A stretch of DNA of 64,000 bases from Candidatus Eiseniibacteriota bacterium (GTDB taxonomy: Bacteria > Orphanbacterota > Orphanbacteria > Orphanbacterales > Orphanbacteraceae), in assembly GCA_029262235.1 (NCBI GenBank), contig JAJCZU010000002.1, forward strand, positions 124,001 to 188,000, written 5' to 3'. Shown piece by piece: positions 1 through 9,058 of this stretch. A program made the position numbers and the translations under genes. Position 1 is the first letter of the stretch. Each line of letters begins with the position of its first letter. Below the pieces are notes generated by a model. It ran no database searches, had not been told where the DNA came from, and saw nothing but the letters and a program-made list of their open reading frames with translations.

Positions 1-339
1 TTCCCCGCGCTCCCCGCGCTCCATGCGGCGATACTCCGCTTCCGCGTCCGGCGTGATACGAATGACGCGCGGGTAATCGATCCCCGCACTGTCCGTCGCG
101 AACGAGGCCAGATGAACGTTGCCCCGGTCGTCCGTGCCGAGGTCGACATGGTGCCCGCTCGAGATGCGCCGCGATTCCGCGTACTGCGCGAGCCAGGTGA
201 GAGCGGCGGTTGAGTCGTCGGCGTGCGCGGGGGCGGGGGCGGCGCAGATCACAGCGCATGTCGCGACACAAGTCGCGGCGCAAGTCGCGACACAAGTCGC
301 AACCCGGAGCCCGATCATCATTCGCAGCTTTCGGCGCAT
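1..339 (-). CDS. Secreted protein, N-terminal part only (runs off left edge)
   Basis: The minus strand is open from an ATG at 337-339 to the window edge, giving about 113 residues. A purine-rich Shine-Dalgarno (AGGGGG) lies just upstream. The first ~37 residues look like a signal peptide: an Arg/Lys-rich start (MRRKLRMM), a hydrophobic stretch and an AHA-type cleavage site before a mature part beginning ADDST. The hydrophobic core is unusual because it consists of four-residue units of the type VATC, encoded by a 12-bp tandem repeat. The mature fragment shows no domain I recognise. It diverges from the radical SAM gene that starts at 412. Confidence 0.6.
   Translation of the reverse strand, partial: MRRKLRMMIGLRVATCVATCAATCVATCAVICAAPAPAHADDSTAALTWLAQYAESRRISSGHHVDLGTDDRGNVHLASFATDSAGIDYPRVIRITPDAEAEYRRMERGERGE
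251..298. repeat. 12-bp tandem repeat inside a signal-peptide coding region
   Basis: Four consecutive 12-bp units (251-262, 263-274, 275-286, 287-298) follow the pattern gcgacacaagtc. The second and fourth full units are identical and the others differ by a few bases. The unit length is a multiple of three, so expansion or contraction keeps the minus-strand reading frame and only changes the length of the signal-peptide hydrophobic core. Confidence 0.8.
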
Positions 340-411
340 TCGATCCCCCTTTGTTTCATCGTAGTGTATACTGCGCCTGTGGGTGGGTCGTTTTTCTGGC
401 GGGAGAAGTCC

Positions 412-1551
412 GTGCCGAAACGACCGAACACGAGCCCACACCAGCCCGACCTCTTCGACGCGGCGCGCGACGCCGCCAACCCCGACGTACGAGACCCGAA
501 GTTCGACCAGACGTATAAGAAGCGCGCGCCCGGGCGCACGAGTGCGGAGAAGTATGTCGTGGAGGAGGGGGACGAGGGCGCGGGCGCCGGCCCGAACGTG
601 CGCCGCGTCTGGAATCCGCCGAACCCGTTCGACTCCGAGCACCGCGAGCTGCTCGAAGAGGCGCCCGTCGCCGCGCTCGAGATCTACGAGGACCGCGCGC
701 GGTCGATTCTTTCGCACAACACGAGCGACGACGTCGGCTTCGACTGGTCCGTGAACCCGTACCGCGGCTGCTTTCACGCGTGCGCCTACTGCTACGCGCG
801 CCCCGGGCACGAGTACCTCGGCCTCGGCGCCGGCACTGACTTCGACCGCAAGATCTTCGTCAAGCGCGGCGCGCCCGAGCTGCTCGACCGCGCGTTCCGC
901 CGGCCGTCCTGGCGCCACGAACTCGTCGCGTTCTCCGGCGTCACCGACTGCTACCAGCCCATCGAGGCCAGCTACGAACTGACCCGCCGGTGCCTTGCCG
1001 TCTGCGAACGCCACCGCAATCCCGTCGCCATCGTCACGAAGTCCGCCCTCGTGCGCCGCGACGCCGACATCCTCCAGGAGATCGCCGCGCGCCTCGGCCC
1101 CGATCAAGCCCACGTCAGCATCACGATACCCTTTACAGATGAATCGATGGCCCGTAAGATCGAGCCCGGAACGCCGAGCATTCGCAGACGATTCGAGACG
1201 ATGGAGATCCTCGCCCGCGCGGGCCTCAGCGTCGGCATCATGGTCGCGCCGATCATCCCCGGCCTGAACGACGCCCAGATCCCCGAACTCCTGCGCCGCG
1301 CCAAGGAAGCCGGAGCCGTGCGCGCCGGCCGCATCCTGCTGCGCCTGCCCGGGAGCGTGCGCCCCGTGTTCCTGCAGCGGCTCCGCGAGGAGCTGCCCCT
1401 GCGCGCCGGGCGAGTCGAGGAGCGGATTCGGGAGGTGCGCGGCGGCAAGATGAGCGAATGGCGCATCGGCAAGCGGCACGTGGGGAAGGGGACGTACTGG
1501 AAGGCGATCGATCAGATGTGGAAGAAGAATTGTGAGAGGTGGGGGTATTGA
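412..1551 (+). CDS. PA0069/Rv2578c-family radical SAM protein
   Basis: The protein has 379 residues from a GTG at 412, preceded by GGGAGAAG at good spacing. The open frame continues upstream to 223, but that part overlaps the divergent gene's leader and looks non-coding. The cluster motif GCFHACAYCYARP gives Cys120, Cys124 and Cys127 (CX3CX2C), which would bind a 4Fe-4S cluster and AdoMet. The surrounding text (NPYRGCFHACAYC, then GHEYLG) is characteristic of the PA0069 group, related to spore-photoproduct-lyase-like enzymes. The family's substrate is not established. The C-terminal ~80 residues carry the usual RxxK-rich tail. It is the last chromosomal-type gene before the defence island, 12 bp upstream of the next start. 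Confidence 0.85.
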   Translation: MPKRPNTSPHQPDLFDAARDAANPDVRDPKFDQTYKKRAPGRTSAEKYVVEEGDEGAGAGPNVRRVWNPPNPFDSEHRELLEEAPVAALEIYEDRARSILSHNTSDDVGFDWSVNPYRGCFHACAYCYARPGHEYLGLGAGTDFDRKIFVKRGAPELLDRAFRRPSWRHELVAFSGVTDCYQPIEASYELTRRCLAVCERHRNPVAIVTKSALVRRDADILQEIAARLGPDQAHVSITIPFTDESMARKIEPGTPSIRRRFETMEILARAGLSVGIMVAPIIPGLNDAQIPELLRRAKEAGAVRAGRILLRLPGSVRPVFLQRLREELPLRAGRVEERIREVRGGKMSEWRIGKRHVGKGTYWKAIDQMWKKNCERWGY

Positions 1552-1563
1552 GGGGGGGGTAGT

Positions 1564-2301
1564 ATGGCTAAGCCGAGGTTGTCCAAAATCCGCCGCTTCG
1601 TAAAGAACTGGCCGGGACTCGACACGCTTCTTCTCTACGGTCTGACGCTGGATCCGGTCGAACAGTTCTTCGATGACTTCCGAATGAAATACGAGCGGCG
1701 CAAGCGGGTCCCCCACGCGAACCTCTTTCAAATTCTGCGACTCGGGTCCGATGAGGTCAGACACAGCCGTTTCCTCGCCTGGCTCCTTGACTGCGAAGAG
1801 AGTCACCTGGAGGGACCCCGATTTCTGAGAGCTTTCCTTCATGCGGCCGGCTTTGATGACTGGCTGCCAACAGTGACTGATGACTGCATGTACGAAGTGT
1901 GGAGGGAGAGACCGGACCGAATCGACCTTTCGATTCACGCGAGGGGGAAGTTCGCGATCTACATCGAGAACAAGATCGATGCGCTCGAAGGAACCGACCA
2001 GTTACGCCGCTACTATCGATCGCTGAAGGTACAGAGTCAGATCGGCGCCTGGAACATTCCGGAAGACAGACGCGCCATCGTCTTCCTGACTCCCAGAGGG
2101 CGTGATCCCGTTTCATTCGGAGAGAAGGGGGTGCCGGTGGATGTCGAATACGCGTCCCTCAGCCATTTGAGGCTGGGATCCGCTTTTCGAACGGCTGTGA
2201 ACGAGGAGTCCGGCTGCCCTGAACTCATCAAGCTTGTCGTGCGGGACTATGTATCAGTCGTGCAGAGGCTGATTTCCAACAGGCATCACGGGGGATTCTA
2301 A
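1564..2301 (+). CDS. PD-(D/E)XK nuclease superfamily protein (PDDEXK_4 type)
   Basis: The protein has 245 residues. The N-terminal half contains LGSDEVRHSRFLAWLLD, typical of the PDDEXK_4 family. The nuclease core is visible as Asp121 in DRIDLSIH and Glu135-x-Lys137 in IYIENKIDA, followed by TDQLRRYY. These residues fit a Mg-dependent DNase. The gene opens the defence island and is followed two bases later by a gene of unknown function, so the two are probably co-translated. Members of this family are often found in anti-phage islands. A role in defence here is inferred from context. Confidence 0.75.
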   Translation: MAKPRLSKIRRFVKNWPGLDTLLLYGLTLDPVEQFFDDFRMKYERRKRVPHANLFQILRLGSDEVRHSRFLAWLLDCEESHLEGPRFLRAFLHAAGFDDWLPTVTDDCMYEVWRERPDRIDLSIHARGKFAIYIENKIDALEGTDQLRRYYRSLKVQSQIGAWNIPEDRRAIVFLTPRGRDPVSFGEKGVPVDVEYASLSHLRLGSAFRTAVNEESGCPELIKLVVRDYVSVVQRLISNRHHGGF

Positions 2302-2303
2302 AG

Positions 2304-2903
2304 ATGAACAACGTCGTTACCTATCTCGTTGAGAACTGGAAGACATTCGAGCAGATGAAGCAGGTCGAGGCGAAGATCGATGAGCGCCTGGCTGAGATGG
2401 CGAACAGCGTGAAGGTGGCTCTGGAGACCCACAAGCAGTTTCCAAAGTCGTGGCAGGTTGTGATCCGATCCAAGTACGAAGGGGCCGAGTATGTTCAAGC
2501 CTGGCCTCAGGACTGGGACACGCCCGATCGCCTCCATCCCGCAGGCCATGTCGAGTTCGGATCGTTCTCCGCGGATGAAATGCTAGCATCGCTTCGAGAT
2601 GATCGAACCTGGTCCGCGCTCGTTCTGAACTTCGACCGCCGCAAGAAGTACCCCCAGCTCCAGAAGTGGTGCCAGGAGCTGCGCCTCAAGTGTGATGGCT
2701 CAACGCTGCTCGCGAAGGGGTTTGAGTACAATGGCGATGCCAGTGAGGACAGCGCAGTGCTGACTAAGAATCTGGATGAGCCGGTGAAGCAAGGAGTTCT
2801 GGAGAGCGTGGACCAACTCAGCAAGCTCGTTGTCGACCTAATGATGCCCGCGATCTTGTATGCGGAGAAACTGCGAGCGTCTTACAGAAAGGCACCTCGT
2901 TAG
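2304..2903 (+). CDS. Uncharacterised partner of the PD-(D/E)XK protein
   Basis: The protein has 199 residues, mostly charged and soluble, with no signal peptide or membrane segment. The first ~45 residues (MNNVVTYLVENWKTFEQMKQ onward) are predicted helical, possibly coiled-coil, with many Lys/Glu. The middle is rich in Trp (VQAWPQDWDTP). I do not recognise the family. The start lies two bases after the stop of the nuclease-like gene and no strong Shine-Dalgarno separates them, which suggests translational coupling and a joint function, for example as regulator or inhibitor of the nuclease. The next gene begins about 70 bp downstream. Confidence 0.6.
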   Translation: MNNVVTYLVENWKTFEQMKQVEAKIDERLAEMANSVKVALETHKQFPKSWQVVIRSKYEGAEYVQAWPQDWDTPDRLHPAGHVEFGSFSADEMLASLRDDRTWSALVLNFDRRKKYPQLQKWCQELRLKCDGSTLLAKGFEYNGDASEDSAVLTKNLDEPVKQGVLESVDQLSKLVVDLMMPAILYAEKLRASYRKAPR

Positions 2904-2971
2904 GTCAGTTCATGAATCCCTAGCATGTCATGGCGCGGAGATGACATTGTTGGCGGCAACAACCCTGGTTG

Positions 2972-4537
2972 ATGTTCCAGGGCAGCAGTGAGAGACTGGT
3001 TAACACCGCCTTGAAACTAGCGAAAGGCCGACACCGGTTGGGCAAGCAAGCACCAGATCTGAAGTCCATTCTCTGGGAAGCAGCGAATATCCTTCGCGGT
3101 TCCGCGGTCGACCGCACTGACTGGAAGGGCTATATCCTGCCCCTCCTCTTCTTCAAACGTATCAGTGACGTGTGGGACGAAGAAACTACCGAAGCAACCG
3201 AGCTCTTCGGTGACGTGGATCCCAATCACTTCGAAGAAATTCATCGATTTCAAATCCCCGAAGGCTGCCATTGGAACGATATCAGGGATAGAGCGACCAA
3301 TGTTGGAGGTGCGCTCCAGCACGCCATGCAGGAGATCGAACGGACGAACCCCGATACGCTCTACCGTGTCTTCGGATCCGCTGACTGGGGGAACAAGGAG
3401 AAGTTCACCGACGAGCTTCTCAAGGATCTGATCGAGGGTTTCTCGTCAATCTCTCTCGGTAACACCGCAGTGAATACCGACATTCTTGGCGATGCATACG
3501 AGTACCTTGTTGGCAAGTTCGCCGACGTCAACCGGCGCAACAAAGCGGGAGAGTTTTACACGCCTCGAAGCGTAGTTCACATGATGATCGAGATTCTCGA
3601 TCCGAAAGAGGGGGAGTCAATCTACGACCCAGCCTGCGGCACCGGCGGCATGCTGCTCGCAGCCATTGACCACGTAAAGCGAAAAGGCGGTGACCCGCGA
3701 ACGTTCTTCGGCAAGATCTATGGACAGGAGAAGAACCTCACGACCTCCTCGGTTGCTCGCATGAATCTCGTCCTTCATGGAATCGAAGACTTTCAGATTG
3801 CCCGTGAGGATACGCTCCGTGATCCTGCGTTTACTGACGGTGCCGGTGGCCTCGCCACCTTTGACTGCGTAATCGCTAATCCACCATTCTCGCTCAAGGA
3901 GTGGGGACGAGAGGTCTGGGAGAACGACCCCTGGGGCCGAGCTCAGTACGGCCTGCCGCCGGCAAGCTACGGTGACTACGCATTTGTCCAGCACATGATC
4001 GCGTCGATGGCCCAGGGCGGAAAGAGCCGCATGGCCGTCGTTCTCCCGCAAGGCGCACTCTTTCGCAAGAGCGCCGAAGGCAAGATACGGAAGGCCCTCC
4101 TGCAAGAGGATCTCATTGAAGCTGTTATCGGCCTCGCGCCGAATCTATTCTATGGCACGGGGCTAGCCGGTTGCGTTGTGATTCTGCGACGCAGAAAGCC
4201 TCCCAAACGAAAGAAAAAAGTTCTCATCATTGATGCCTCCAGCCTCTTTCGCAAGGGCCGTGCGCAGAACTTTCTCGATCCAGAGCACGGCGAGCAGATT
4301 GTTAGCTGGTTTCAGGCATTTGAAGATGTTGAGGACAGGGCGAAGGTTGTGCCCCTTGATAAGATCGAAGAGGAGGACTGGACGCTCAACATTTCCCGCT
4401 ACGTCCTTCCGCCAATTGGCGAGGATATTCCGCCACTTCCCGAGGCCGTTGCTGCTTTCAAGGAAGCTTTGGCCGAAGCTCGAGCCGCCGAGGACCATCT
4501 CCGTACTGTACTGACCGAGGGGGGATGGCTGGAATGA
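2972..4537 (+). CDS. hsdM: Type I restriction-modification DNA methyltransferase subunit HsdM (copy 1)
   Basis: The protein has about 521 residues. The N-terminal HsdM helical domain is clear (LLFFKRISDVWDEE). The Rossmann core follows, with AdoMet-binding motif I (YDPACGTGGML) and the N6-adenine catalytic motif IV (IANPPFSLKEWG). The start is uncertain. A TTG-ATG pair lies at 2969-2974 without a clear ribosome site, and a TTG near 3039 would begin closer to the usual family start. The stop overlaps the next gene's ATG as ATGA. No HsdS lies next to this copy. It would have to share the single HsdS made by the gene at 7871, or act with the GmrSD-like protein. Confidence 0.88.
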   Translation: MFQGSSERLVNTALKLAKGRHRLGKQAPDLKSILWEAANILRGSAVDRTDWKGYILPLLFFKRISDVWDEETTEATELFGDVDPNHFEEIHRFQIPEGCHWNDIRDRATNVGGALQHAMQEIERTNPDTLYRVFGSADWGNKEKFTDELLKDLIEGFSSISLGNTAVNTDILGDAYEYLVGKFADVNRRNKAGEFYTPRSVVHMMIEILDPKEGESIYDPACGTGGMLLAAIDHVKRKGGDPRTFFGKIYGQEKNLTTSSVARMNLVLHGIEDFQIAREDTLRDPAFTDGAGGLATFDCVIANPPFSLKEWGREVWENDPWGRAQYGLPPASYGDYAFVQHMIASMAQGGKSRMAVVLPQGALFRKSAEGKIRKALLQEDLIEAVIGLAPNLFYGTGLAGCVVILRRRKPPKRKKKVLIIDASSLFRKGRAQNFLDPEHGEQIVSWFQAFEDVEDRAKVVPLDKIEEEDWTLNISRYVLPPIGEDIPPLPEAVAAFKEALAEARAAEDHLRTVLTEGGWLE

Positions 4538-6351
4538 ATCAGGAGAGCGTCAAGATTGAATCCAAAGATCTGTCTATTGAAGATCTCTACAAAGACTTCT
4601 ACACGGTGCCGGATTTCCAGCGGGAGTTTGTCTGGGAGCGAGAACAAGTAGAGAAACTGCTTCAAGACATCCAGGATGAATTCTTCGGCGAGGACGGTCA
4701 ACTCATCAAGGGACCGGAGTACTTCCTGGGCAGTCTCGTGGTGTGCCGTGATGGCGATGGAACGTTGAGCCTGATTGATGGGCAACAGCGCATGACGACC
4801 ATCTTTCTGATTCTCTGCGCAATTCGAGACCTTCTGATCGAAGTGAATGAGAGCCCGAGTGACACTCTGAAAGGACAAATTGCCGCGTCCTCGATCAATG
4901 ATGTGGGTGACGAGATGTTTCGCCACCGCCTGGTCCTCCAGTATGACGACAGCAAGGGGATTCTAAAGAAGGTCGTGGAGGATTCTGCCCACCTCGATGA
5001 TGTGACTGAAAAGACAACGTCAGTCATCCGCATCCGTTCGGCCTATCGTGACATCCTTGAGTTCCTGCGGATCAACAACGACACCTCCGCCAAGAAGCTG
5101 AAGCTCTTCTACGCGACGTTTACCAAGCGAGTGAAGCTCATTCGGATCATCACACCCTCGCTTACAAACGCGCTCAAGGTCTTCGAAACTGTAAATGATC
5201 GGGGGGTCGGTCTGAATGCCATGGATCTTCTTAAGAACCTCCTCTTCATGAAGACCTCGCCGGACGAGTACCCGAAGTTGAAACAGCGATGGAAAGATCT
5301 GATCGACACATTGGATGCCTGTGGGGAAAAGCCGCTGCGCTTTCTTCGGTACTTTATTATGGCTCATTTTGAGTTGGATTCGAAAAAGCCGCTTCGTGAA
5401 GACGACATCTATGACTGGTTCACAACGAACATTAAGACTGTTGGGTTGGATGCCCAGCCATTGACTTTTCTTAAATCGCTGATCGACTGTGCCAGCGCAT
5501 GGTCGAACTTCTTGGGTGCAAAGGACGTCGATGGGGCGGCGAATCCTTACCTGAAGAACCTCACGTTGCTCAGCGGCGCTGCCCGTCAGCACTTTATCCT
5601 GCTGCTGGCCGGCCGCCACCTTCAGCCGCAGGAGTTTTCGAAGTTGTGCCGCGCGCTTGAGAATCTGTTCTTTTGCTACATCATCACTCGCGAACCAACA
5701 CGCACGTTCGAGAGAAACTTCGCAGTATGGAGCTCCGATCTACGCTCAGCAACAGATGAGGAGTCACTTGACGCCTTTATCGCGAATCGAGTTACGTCGG
5801 ATCTGGAGAATCGTCGGGGCAACTTCGATTTCGCCTTCAACGAGCTGAGGCAGTCGCGTATTCAGCAGTATCGCATGCGATACATCCTGGCCAAGCTGAC
5901 GCAGTACATCGAGCAGCAGGCATGGAACAACCCGGCCCACGAAAGTCTCGACCAGTACATTGCCAAAACGGTTGAAGTGGAGCACATACTTCCTCAGACT
6001 CCGACGCCGGAGGTTATGGATAGCTTTGACCAGACCGAGCGATACGGCGAGTATGTTGGTCTGATGGGGAATCTTACTCTTCTAGAGAAGACGATCAATA
6101 CGTCTGTCTCAAATGATCTTTACGCAAAGAAGCTGCCAGGCTATCGGCAATCGTCATATCTTCTCACGAAGTCACTTGTGGAGAAACCGCAGGTCGGCGT
6201 GAACACTCAGTTGAACCGTGCGGTCGAGCACCTGATTCCATTCGCTGAATGGAATTCGAAGTCTATCGAACAGCGCCAGGTGATGCTGGCACGCCTCGCG
6301 GTGTTCGTGTGGGACATGCCCGGGACGCGGAAAATGCCGGATGAGCATTGA
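4534..6351 (+). CDS. GmrSD-like DUF262/DUF1524 protein (type IV restriction-like)
   Basis: The protein has about 605 residues. The N-terminal DUF262 (ParB/GmrS-like NTPase) contains FQREFVWEREQVEKLL and the signature DGQQR near residue 82. The C-terminal DUF1524 carries the HNH-type nuclease signature EVEHILPQ (His484) followed by GNLTLLEKTINTSVSN. This single-chain order matches GmrSD enzymes, which cleave DNA carrying modified (often glucosylated hydroxymethyl) cytosines in an NTP-dependent way. The ATG at 4534 overlaps the hsdM stop (ATGA). An ATG at 4525 is also in frame, but the purine run ending at 4524 abuts it, so 4534 has better spacing. The gene sits between two hsdM copies, an unusual placement. 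Confidence 0.88.
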   Translation: MNQESVKIESKDLSIEDLYKDFYTVPDFQREFVWEREQVEKLLQDIQDEFFGEDGQLIKGPEYFLGSLVVCRDGDGTLSLIDGQQRMTTIFLILCAIRDLLIEVNESPSDTLKGQIAASSINDVGDEMFRHRLVLQYDDSKGILKKVVEDSAHLDDVTEKTTSVIRIRSAYRDILEFLRINNDTSAKKLKLFYATFTKRVKLIRIITPSLTNALKVFETVNDRGVGLNAMDLLKNLLFMKTSPDEYPKLKQRWKDLIDTLDACGEKPLRFLRYFIMAHFELDSKKPLREDDIYDWFTTNIKTVGLDAQPLTFLKSLIDCASAWSNFLGAKDVDGAANPYLKNLTLLSGAARQHFILLLAGRHLQPQEFSKLCRALENLFFCYIITREPTRTFERNFAVWSSDLRSATDEESLDAFIANRVTSDLENRRGNFDFAFNELRQSRIQQYRMRYILAKLTQYIEQQAWNNPAHESLDQYIAKTVEVEHILPQTPTPEVMDSFDQTERYGEYVGLMGNLTLLEKTINTSVSNDLYAKKLPGYRQSSYLLTKSLVEKPQVGVNTQLNRAVEHLIPFAEWNSKSIEQRQVMLARLAVFVWDMPGTRKMPDEH

Positions 6352-6369
6352 TAGTGGGAAGAGAATCTT

Positions 6370-7878
6370 ATGAAGAGTGACCGTCTCTCACAAAAAGAGC
6401 TTGAGTCCTACCTCTGGGGCGCGGCAACACTGCTGCGTGGGCTCATCGACGCCAGCGACTACAAGCAGTACATCTTTCCGCTGCTCTTCTTCAAGCGGCT
6501 GTCGGATGTCTGGGACGAGGACTACCGCGAAGCCATCGAGGATTCCCAGGACGAGGGCTACGCGACGGCGACCGCCAACGACCGCTTTGCCATTCCCGAA
6601 GGCGCGCACTGGAAGGACGCGCGCGATGCCTCACGCGATGTCGGCCGGGCCCTGCTGAATTCCTACCAGTCCATCGAGGCCGCGAACCCGCAGCGGCTGC
6701 AGGGTGTCTTTGGCAACGCCGCCTGGACCGACAAGGCCCAGATGCCCGACGAAACGCTCAAGAACCTGATTGAGCACTTCTCGAAGCACACCCTGAGTCT
6801 CGCCAACGTGCCCGAGGACGAGCTCGGCAACGGTTACGAGTACCTTATCAAGCAATTCGCCGATGACAGCGGCCACACCGCGCAGGAGTTCTACACCAAC
6901 CGTACGCTCGTGCACCTGATGGCGCAGATGCTTGAGCCCAAGGCAGGCGAGGCCATCTACGACCCGACCTGCGGCACCGGCGGCATGCTCATCTCCTGTC
7001 TGGCCGAGGTGAAGCGCCACGGCGGCGACACCCGCACCATGGGCCTCTACGGGCAGGAGCTCATCAACATCACTGCGGCGATCGCCCGCATGAACCTCGT
7101 GCTCCACGGCGTGTCCGACTTCGACATCCGCAGCGGCAACACGCTCCACGAACCGGCCTTGATCGAGGGCGACCGGCTGAAGACCTTCGACGTGGTCCTC
7201 GCCAATCCGCCGTACTCCATCAAGAAGTGGAACCGCGAGGCATGGCAGAGCGACCAGTGGGGCCGCAACTTTCTGGGCACTCCGCCGCAGGGTCGCGCGG
7301 ACTATGCCTTCTTCCAGCACATCCTGAAGAGCATGGATCCGAAGACGGGTCGCTGCGCGATCCTTTTTCCACATGGAGTTCTCTTCCGGAATGCAGAGCA
7401 GGAGATGCGATGCGAGCTTGTCGAATCTGACCTTGTCGAATGCGCGCTCGGGCTCGGACCTGGGTTGTTCTACAACTCAGCGATGGAGGCTTGTGTCGTC
7501 ATCTGTAGAAGTCAGAAGGAGAAGTCCAAGCGAGGAAAGATTCTACTGATTGATGCCGTAGCGGAATTCCTCCGCGACGGCGTCCAAAGCTTCCTCAGTC
7601 CAGAAAACCAAAGCAAGATCCTGCGGGCGTTTCAGGTCTTTCAGGATGTGCCCCAATTCGCCGCTGTTGTTACAAACGAGGAAGTTCTTGCACGCAACGG
7701 TAGCCTGTCAATACCCCTCTACGTTGACCGGTCTGATACGCGAGACGCGGCTGAAGCGATCTCACTTAAACATGCTTGGACTGCGTTTGACGAGGGTGGC
7801 CAAGATTTCTGGAAACAAATGAACGACCTGATATACATATTCGACGGCGTCTCCGTAAAGGAGGACGCTGATGCCTGA
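6370..7878 (+). CDS. hsdM: Type I restriction-modification DNA methyltransferase subunit HsdM (copy 2)
   Basis: The protein has 502 residues and starts in the usual HsdM way (SQKELESYLWGAATLLRG, then LLFFKRLSDVWDED). It has motif I (YDPTCGTGGML) and motif IV (LANPPYSIKKWN), so the N6-adenine methyltransferase core is intact. It overlaps the next gene (HsdS) by 8 bp and is the HsdM of the canonical M-S-R operon. Codon use changes within the gene. By hand count, 38 of 45 codons covering GNGYEYLIKQ and onward end in G or C, against 24 of 40 codons from 7501. The break lies near 7350, suggesting recombination that replaced the C-terminal part together with hsdS. Confidence 0.92.
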   Translation: MKSDRLSQKELESYLWGAATLLRGLIDASDYKQYIFPLLFFKRLSDVWDEDYREAIEDSQDEGYATATANDRFAIPEGAHWKDARDASRDVGRALLNSYQSIEAANPQRLQGVFGNAAWTDKAQMPDETLKNLIEHFSKHTLSLANVPEDELGNGYEYLIKQFADDSGHTAQEFYTNRTLVHLMAQMLEPKAGEAIYDPTCGTGGMLISCLAEVKRHGGDTRTMGLYGQELINITAAIARMNLVLHGVSDFDIRSGNTLHEPALIEGDRLKTFDVVLANPPYSIKKWNREAWQSDQWGRNFLGTPPQGRADYAFFQHILKSMDPKTGRCAILFPHGVLFRNAEQEMRCELVESDLVECALGLGPGLFYNSAMEACVVICRSQKEKSKRGKILLIDAVAEFLRDGVQSFLSPENQSKILRAFQVFQDVPQFAAVVTNEEVLARNGSLSIPLYVDRSDTRDAAEAISLKHAWTAFDEGGQDFWKQMNDLIYIFDGVSVKEDADA

Positions 7879-9058
7879 GGTTACACAAGCAAGAAAACAA
7901 GCGGGGTGGACCACAGTTTCTCTGGGCGATGTTGTCGATGTCATTAATGACTATTGGGATAGAGACACAACAACCCCTGAGCGACTGGTTGCTGGCGAGC
8001 ATATTGACGAGGGGGAATTGCGCGTGCGTCGATGGGGCATGACAGATGACGACTTGATTCCACCGACATTCAATCGTCGATTCCAGCAGAACGACGCACT
8101 GCTGCATTCGCGAAACATAGACAAGGTGGCAAAGCCTGAGTTTGGAGGCATCACCGGAGAGAAAGTTTTCATTCTTCGCTCAAAAGACGAAGCGATCCTG
8201 CTGCAGGATCTGGTTCCCTATTTGGTCGCATCTGATCACTTCCGACACTACGCAGAGTCACGTTGGGCCGGGTCAACGAACAAGTTCTTGAACAAGACTC
8301 CGCTGATGGCGTACGAGTTCGCCTTGCCACCGCTGGAGGAGCAGCGGCGGATTGCGAAAGTGCTGCAGGCGGCACAAGGTTCCAAATTGGCTTCTGGTAC
8401 GTTAGTTCAGTCCGCAGAACGCCTACTTCTGGCTACATACAAAGAGGTCTTCCAAGACGCTGAGCAATCACCTAGATCACTTTCTGATATTGCGGATGTT
8501 CGCATGGGCAGGCAGCGATCACCCGCCCACCAAAATGGCGATCACATGCTTCCATATCTTCGGGCAGCCAATATTAAGGATGGATCCCTGGATTTGTCGA
8601 GCGTGCTCGAAATGAACTTTGATCCCAGAGAACAGGAGATCTTCGCACTTGCTCCGGGAGATGTTTTGGTGACAGAGGGTTGTGGCAGTCTTTCACAGAT
8701 AGGCGCCAACTCAGCTTGGGAATCTGAATTACCCGGAACGGTTTGTTTCCAGAACACTGTGATCCGACTTCGTGCCATTCCGGGAAAAATAGAACCGGAC
8801 TTGCTCAAGCATTGGGCAAAGTACGCATTTAGGGCAGGGATCTTTGCGGCGGCATCTCGAGGAACCAATGTATTCCATGTTGGGTCCACGCGCTGTGCCC
8901 AAATCCCTGTCCAGATTCCCGATATCTCTAGGCAGCGAAGGGTTTGCGAGAGGCTTTCGGTGTTGCAGCTTGCCCTAGGTGGCTGCAAAGAAAGATTCAG
9001 ACTGGCTGCTTTGATTTCTGACGGTGCACTCTCATTGGTGCTTGGAGATTCGGCATGA
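7871..9058 (+). CDS. hsdS: Type I restriction-modification specificity subunit HsdS
   Basis: The protein has 395 residues with two target-recognition halves. TRD1 covers about residues 12-155 (WTTVSLGDVVDVINDYW) and ends in the conserved linker PPLEEQRRIAKVLQ, a helix that spaces the two domains. TRD2 follows from about residue 195 (LSDIADVRMGRQRSP). HsdS sets the bipartite DNA target and bridges two HsdM subunits. It overlaps hsdM by 8 bp and the hsdR start by 4 bp (ATGA). The whole gene is AT-richer than the 5' parts of the flanking hsdM and hsdR, as expected for a horizontally exchanged specificity module. The recognition site cannot be read from sequence. Confidence 0.92.
   Translation: MPEVTQARKQAGWTTVSLGDVVDVINDYWDRDTTTPERLVAGEHIDEGELRVRRWGMTDDDLIPPTFNRRFQQNDALLHSRNIDKVAKPEFGGITGEKVFILRSKDEAILLQDLVPYLVASDHFRHYAESRWAGSTNKFLNKTPLMAYEFALPPLEEQRRIAKVLQAAQGSKLASGTLVQSAERLLLATYKEVFQDAEQSPRSLSDIADVRMGRQRSPAHQNGDHMLPYLRAANIKDGSLDLSSVLEMNFDPREQEIFALAPGDVLVTEGCGSLSQIGANSAWESELPGTVCFQNTVIRLRAIPGKIEPDLLKHWAKYAFRAGIFAAASRGTNVFHVGSTRCAQIPVQIPDISRQRRVCERLSVLQLALGGCKERFRLAALISDGALSLVLGDSA

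Noticed and set aside
223-411. N-terminal extension of the radical SAM protein
   Set aside because: It would overlap the divergent secreted-protein leader and the 12-bp repeat. The GTG at 412 has a good ribosome site.
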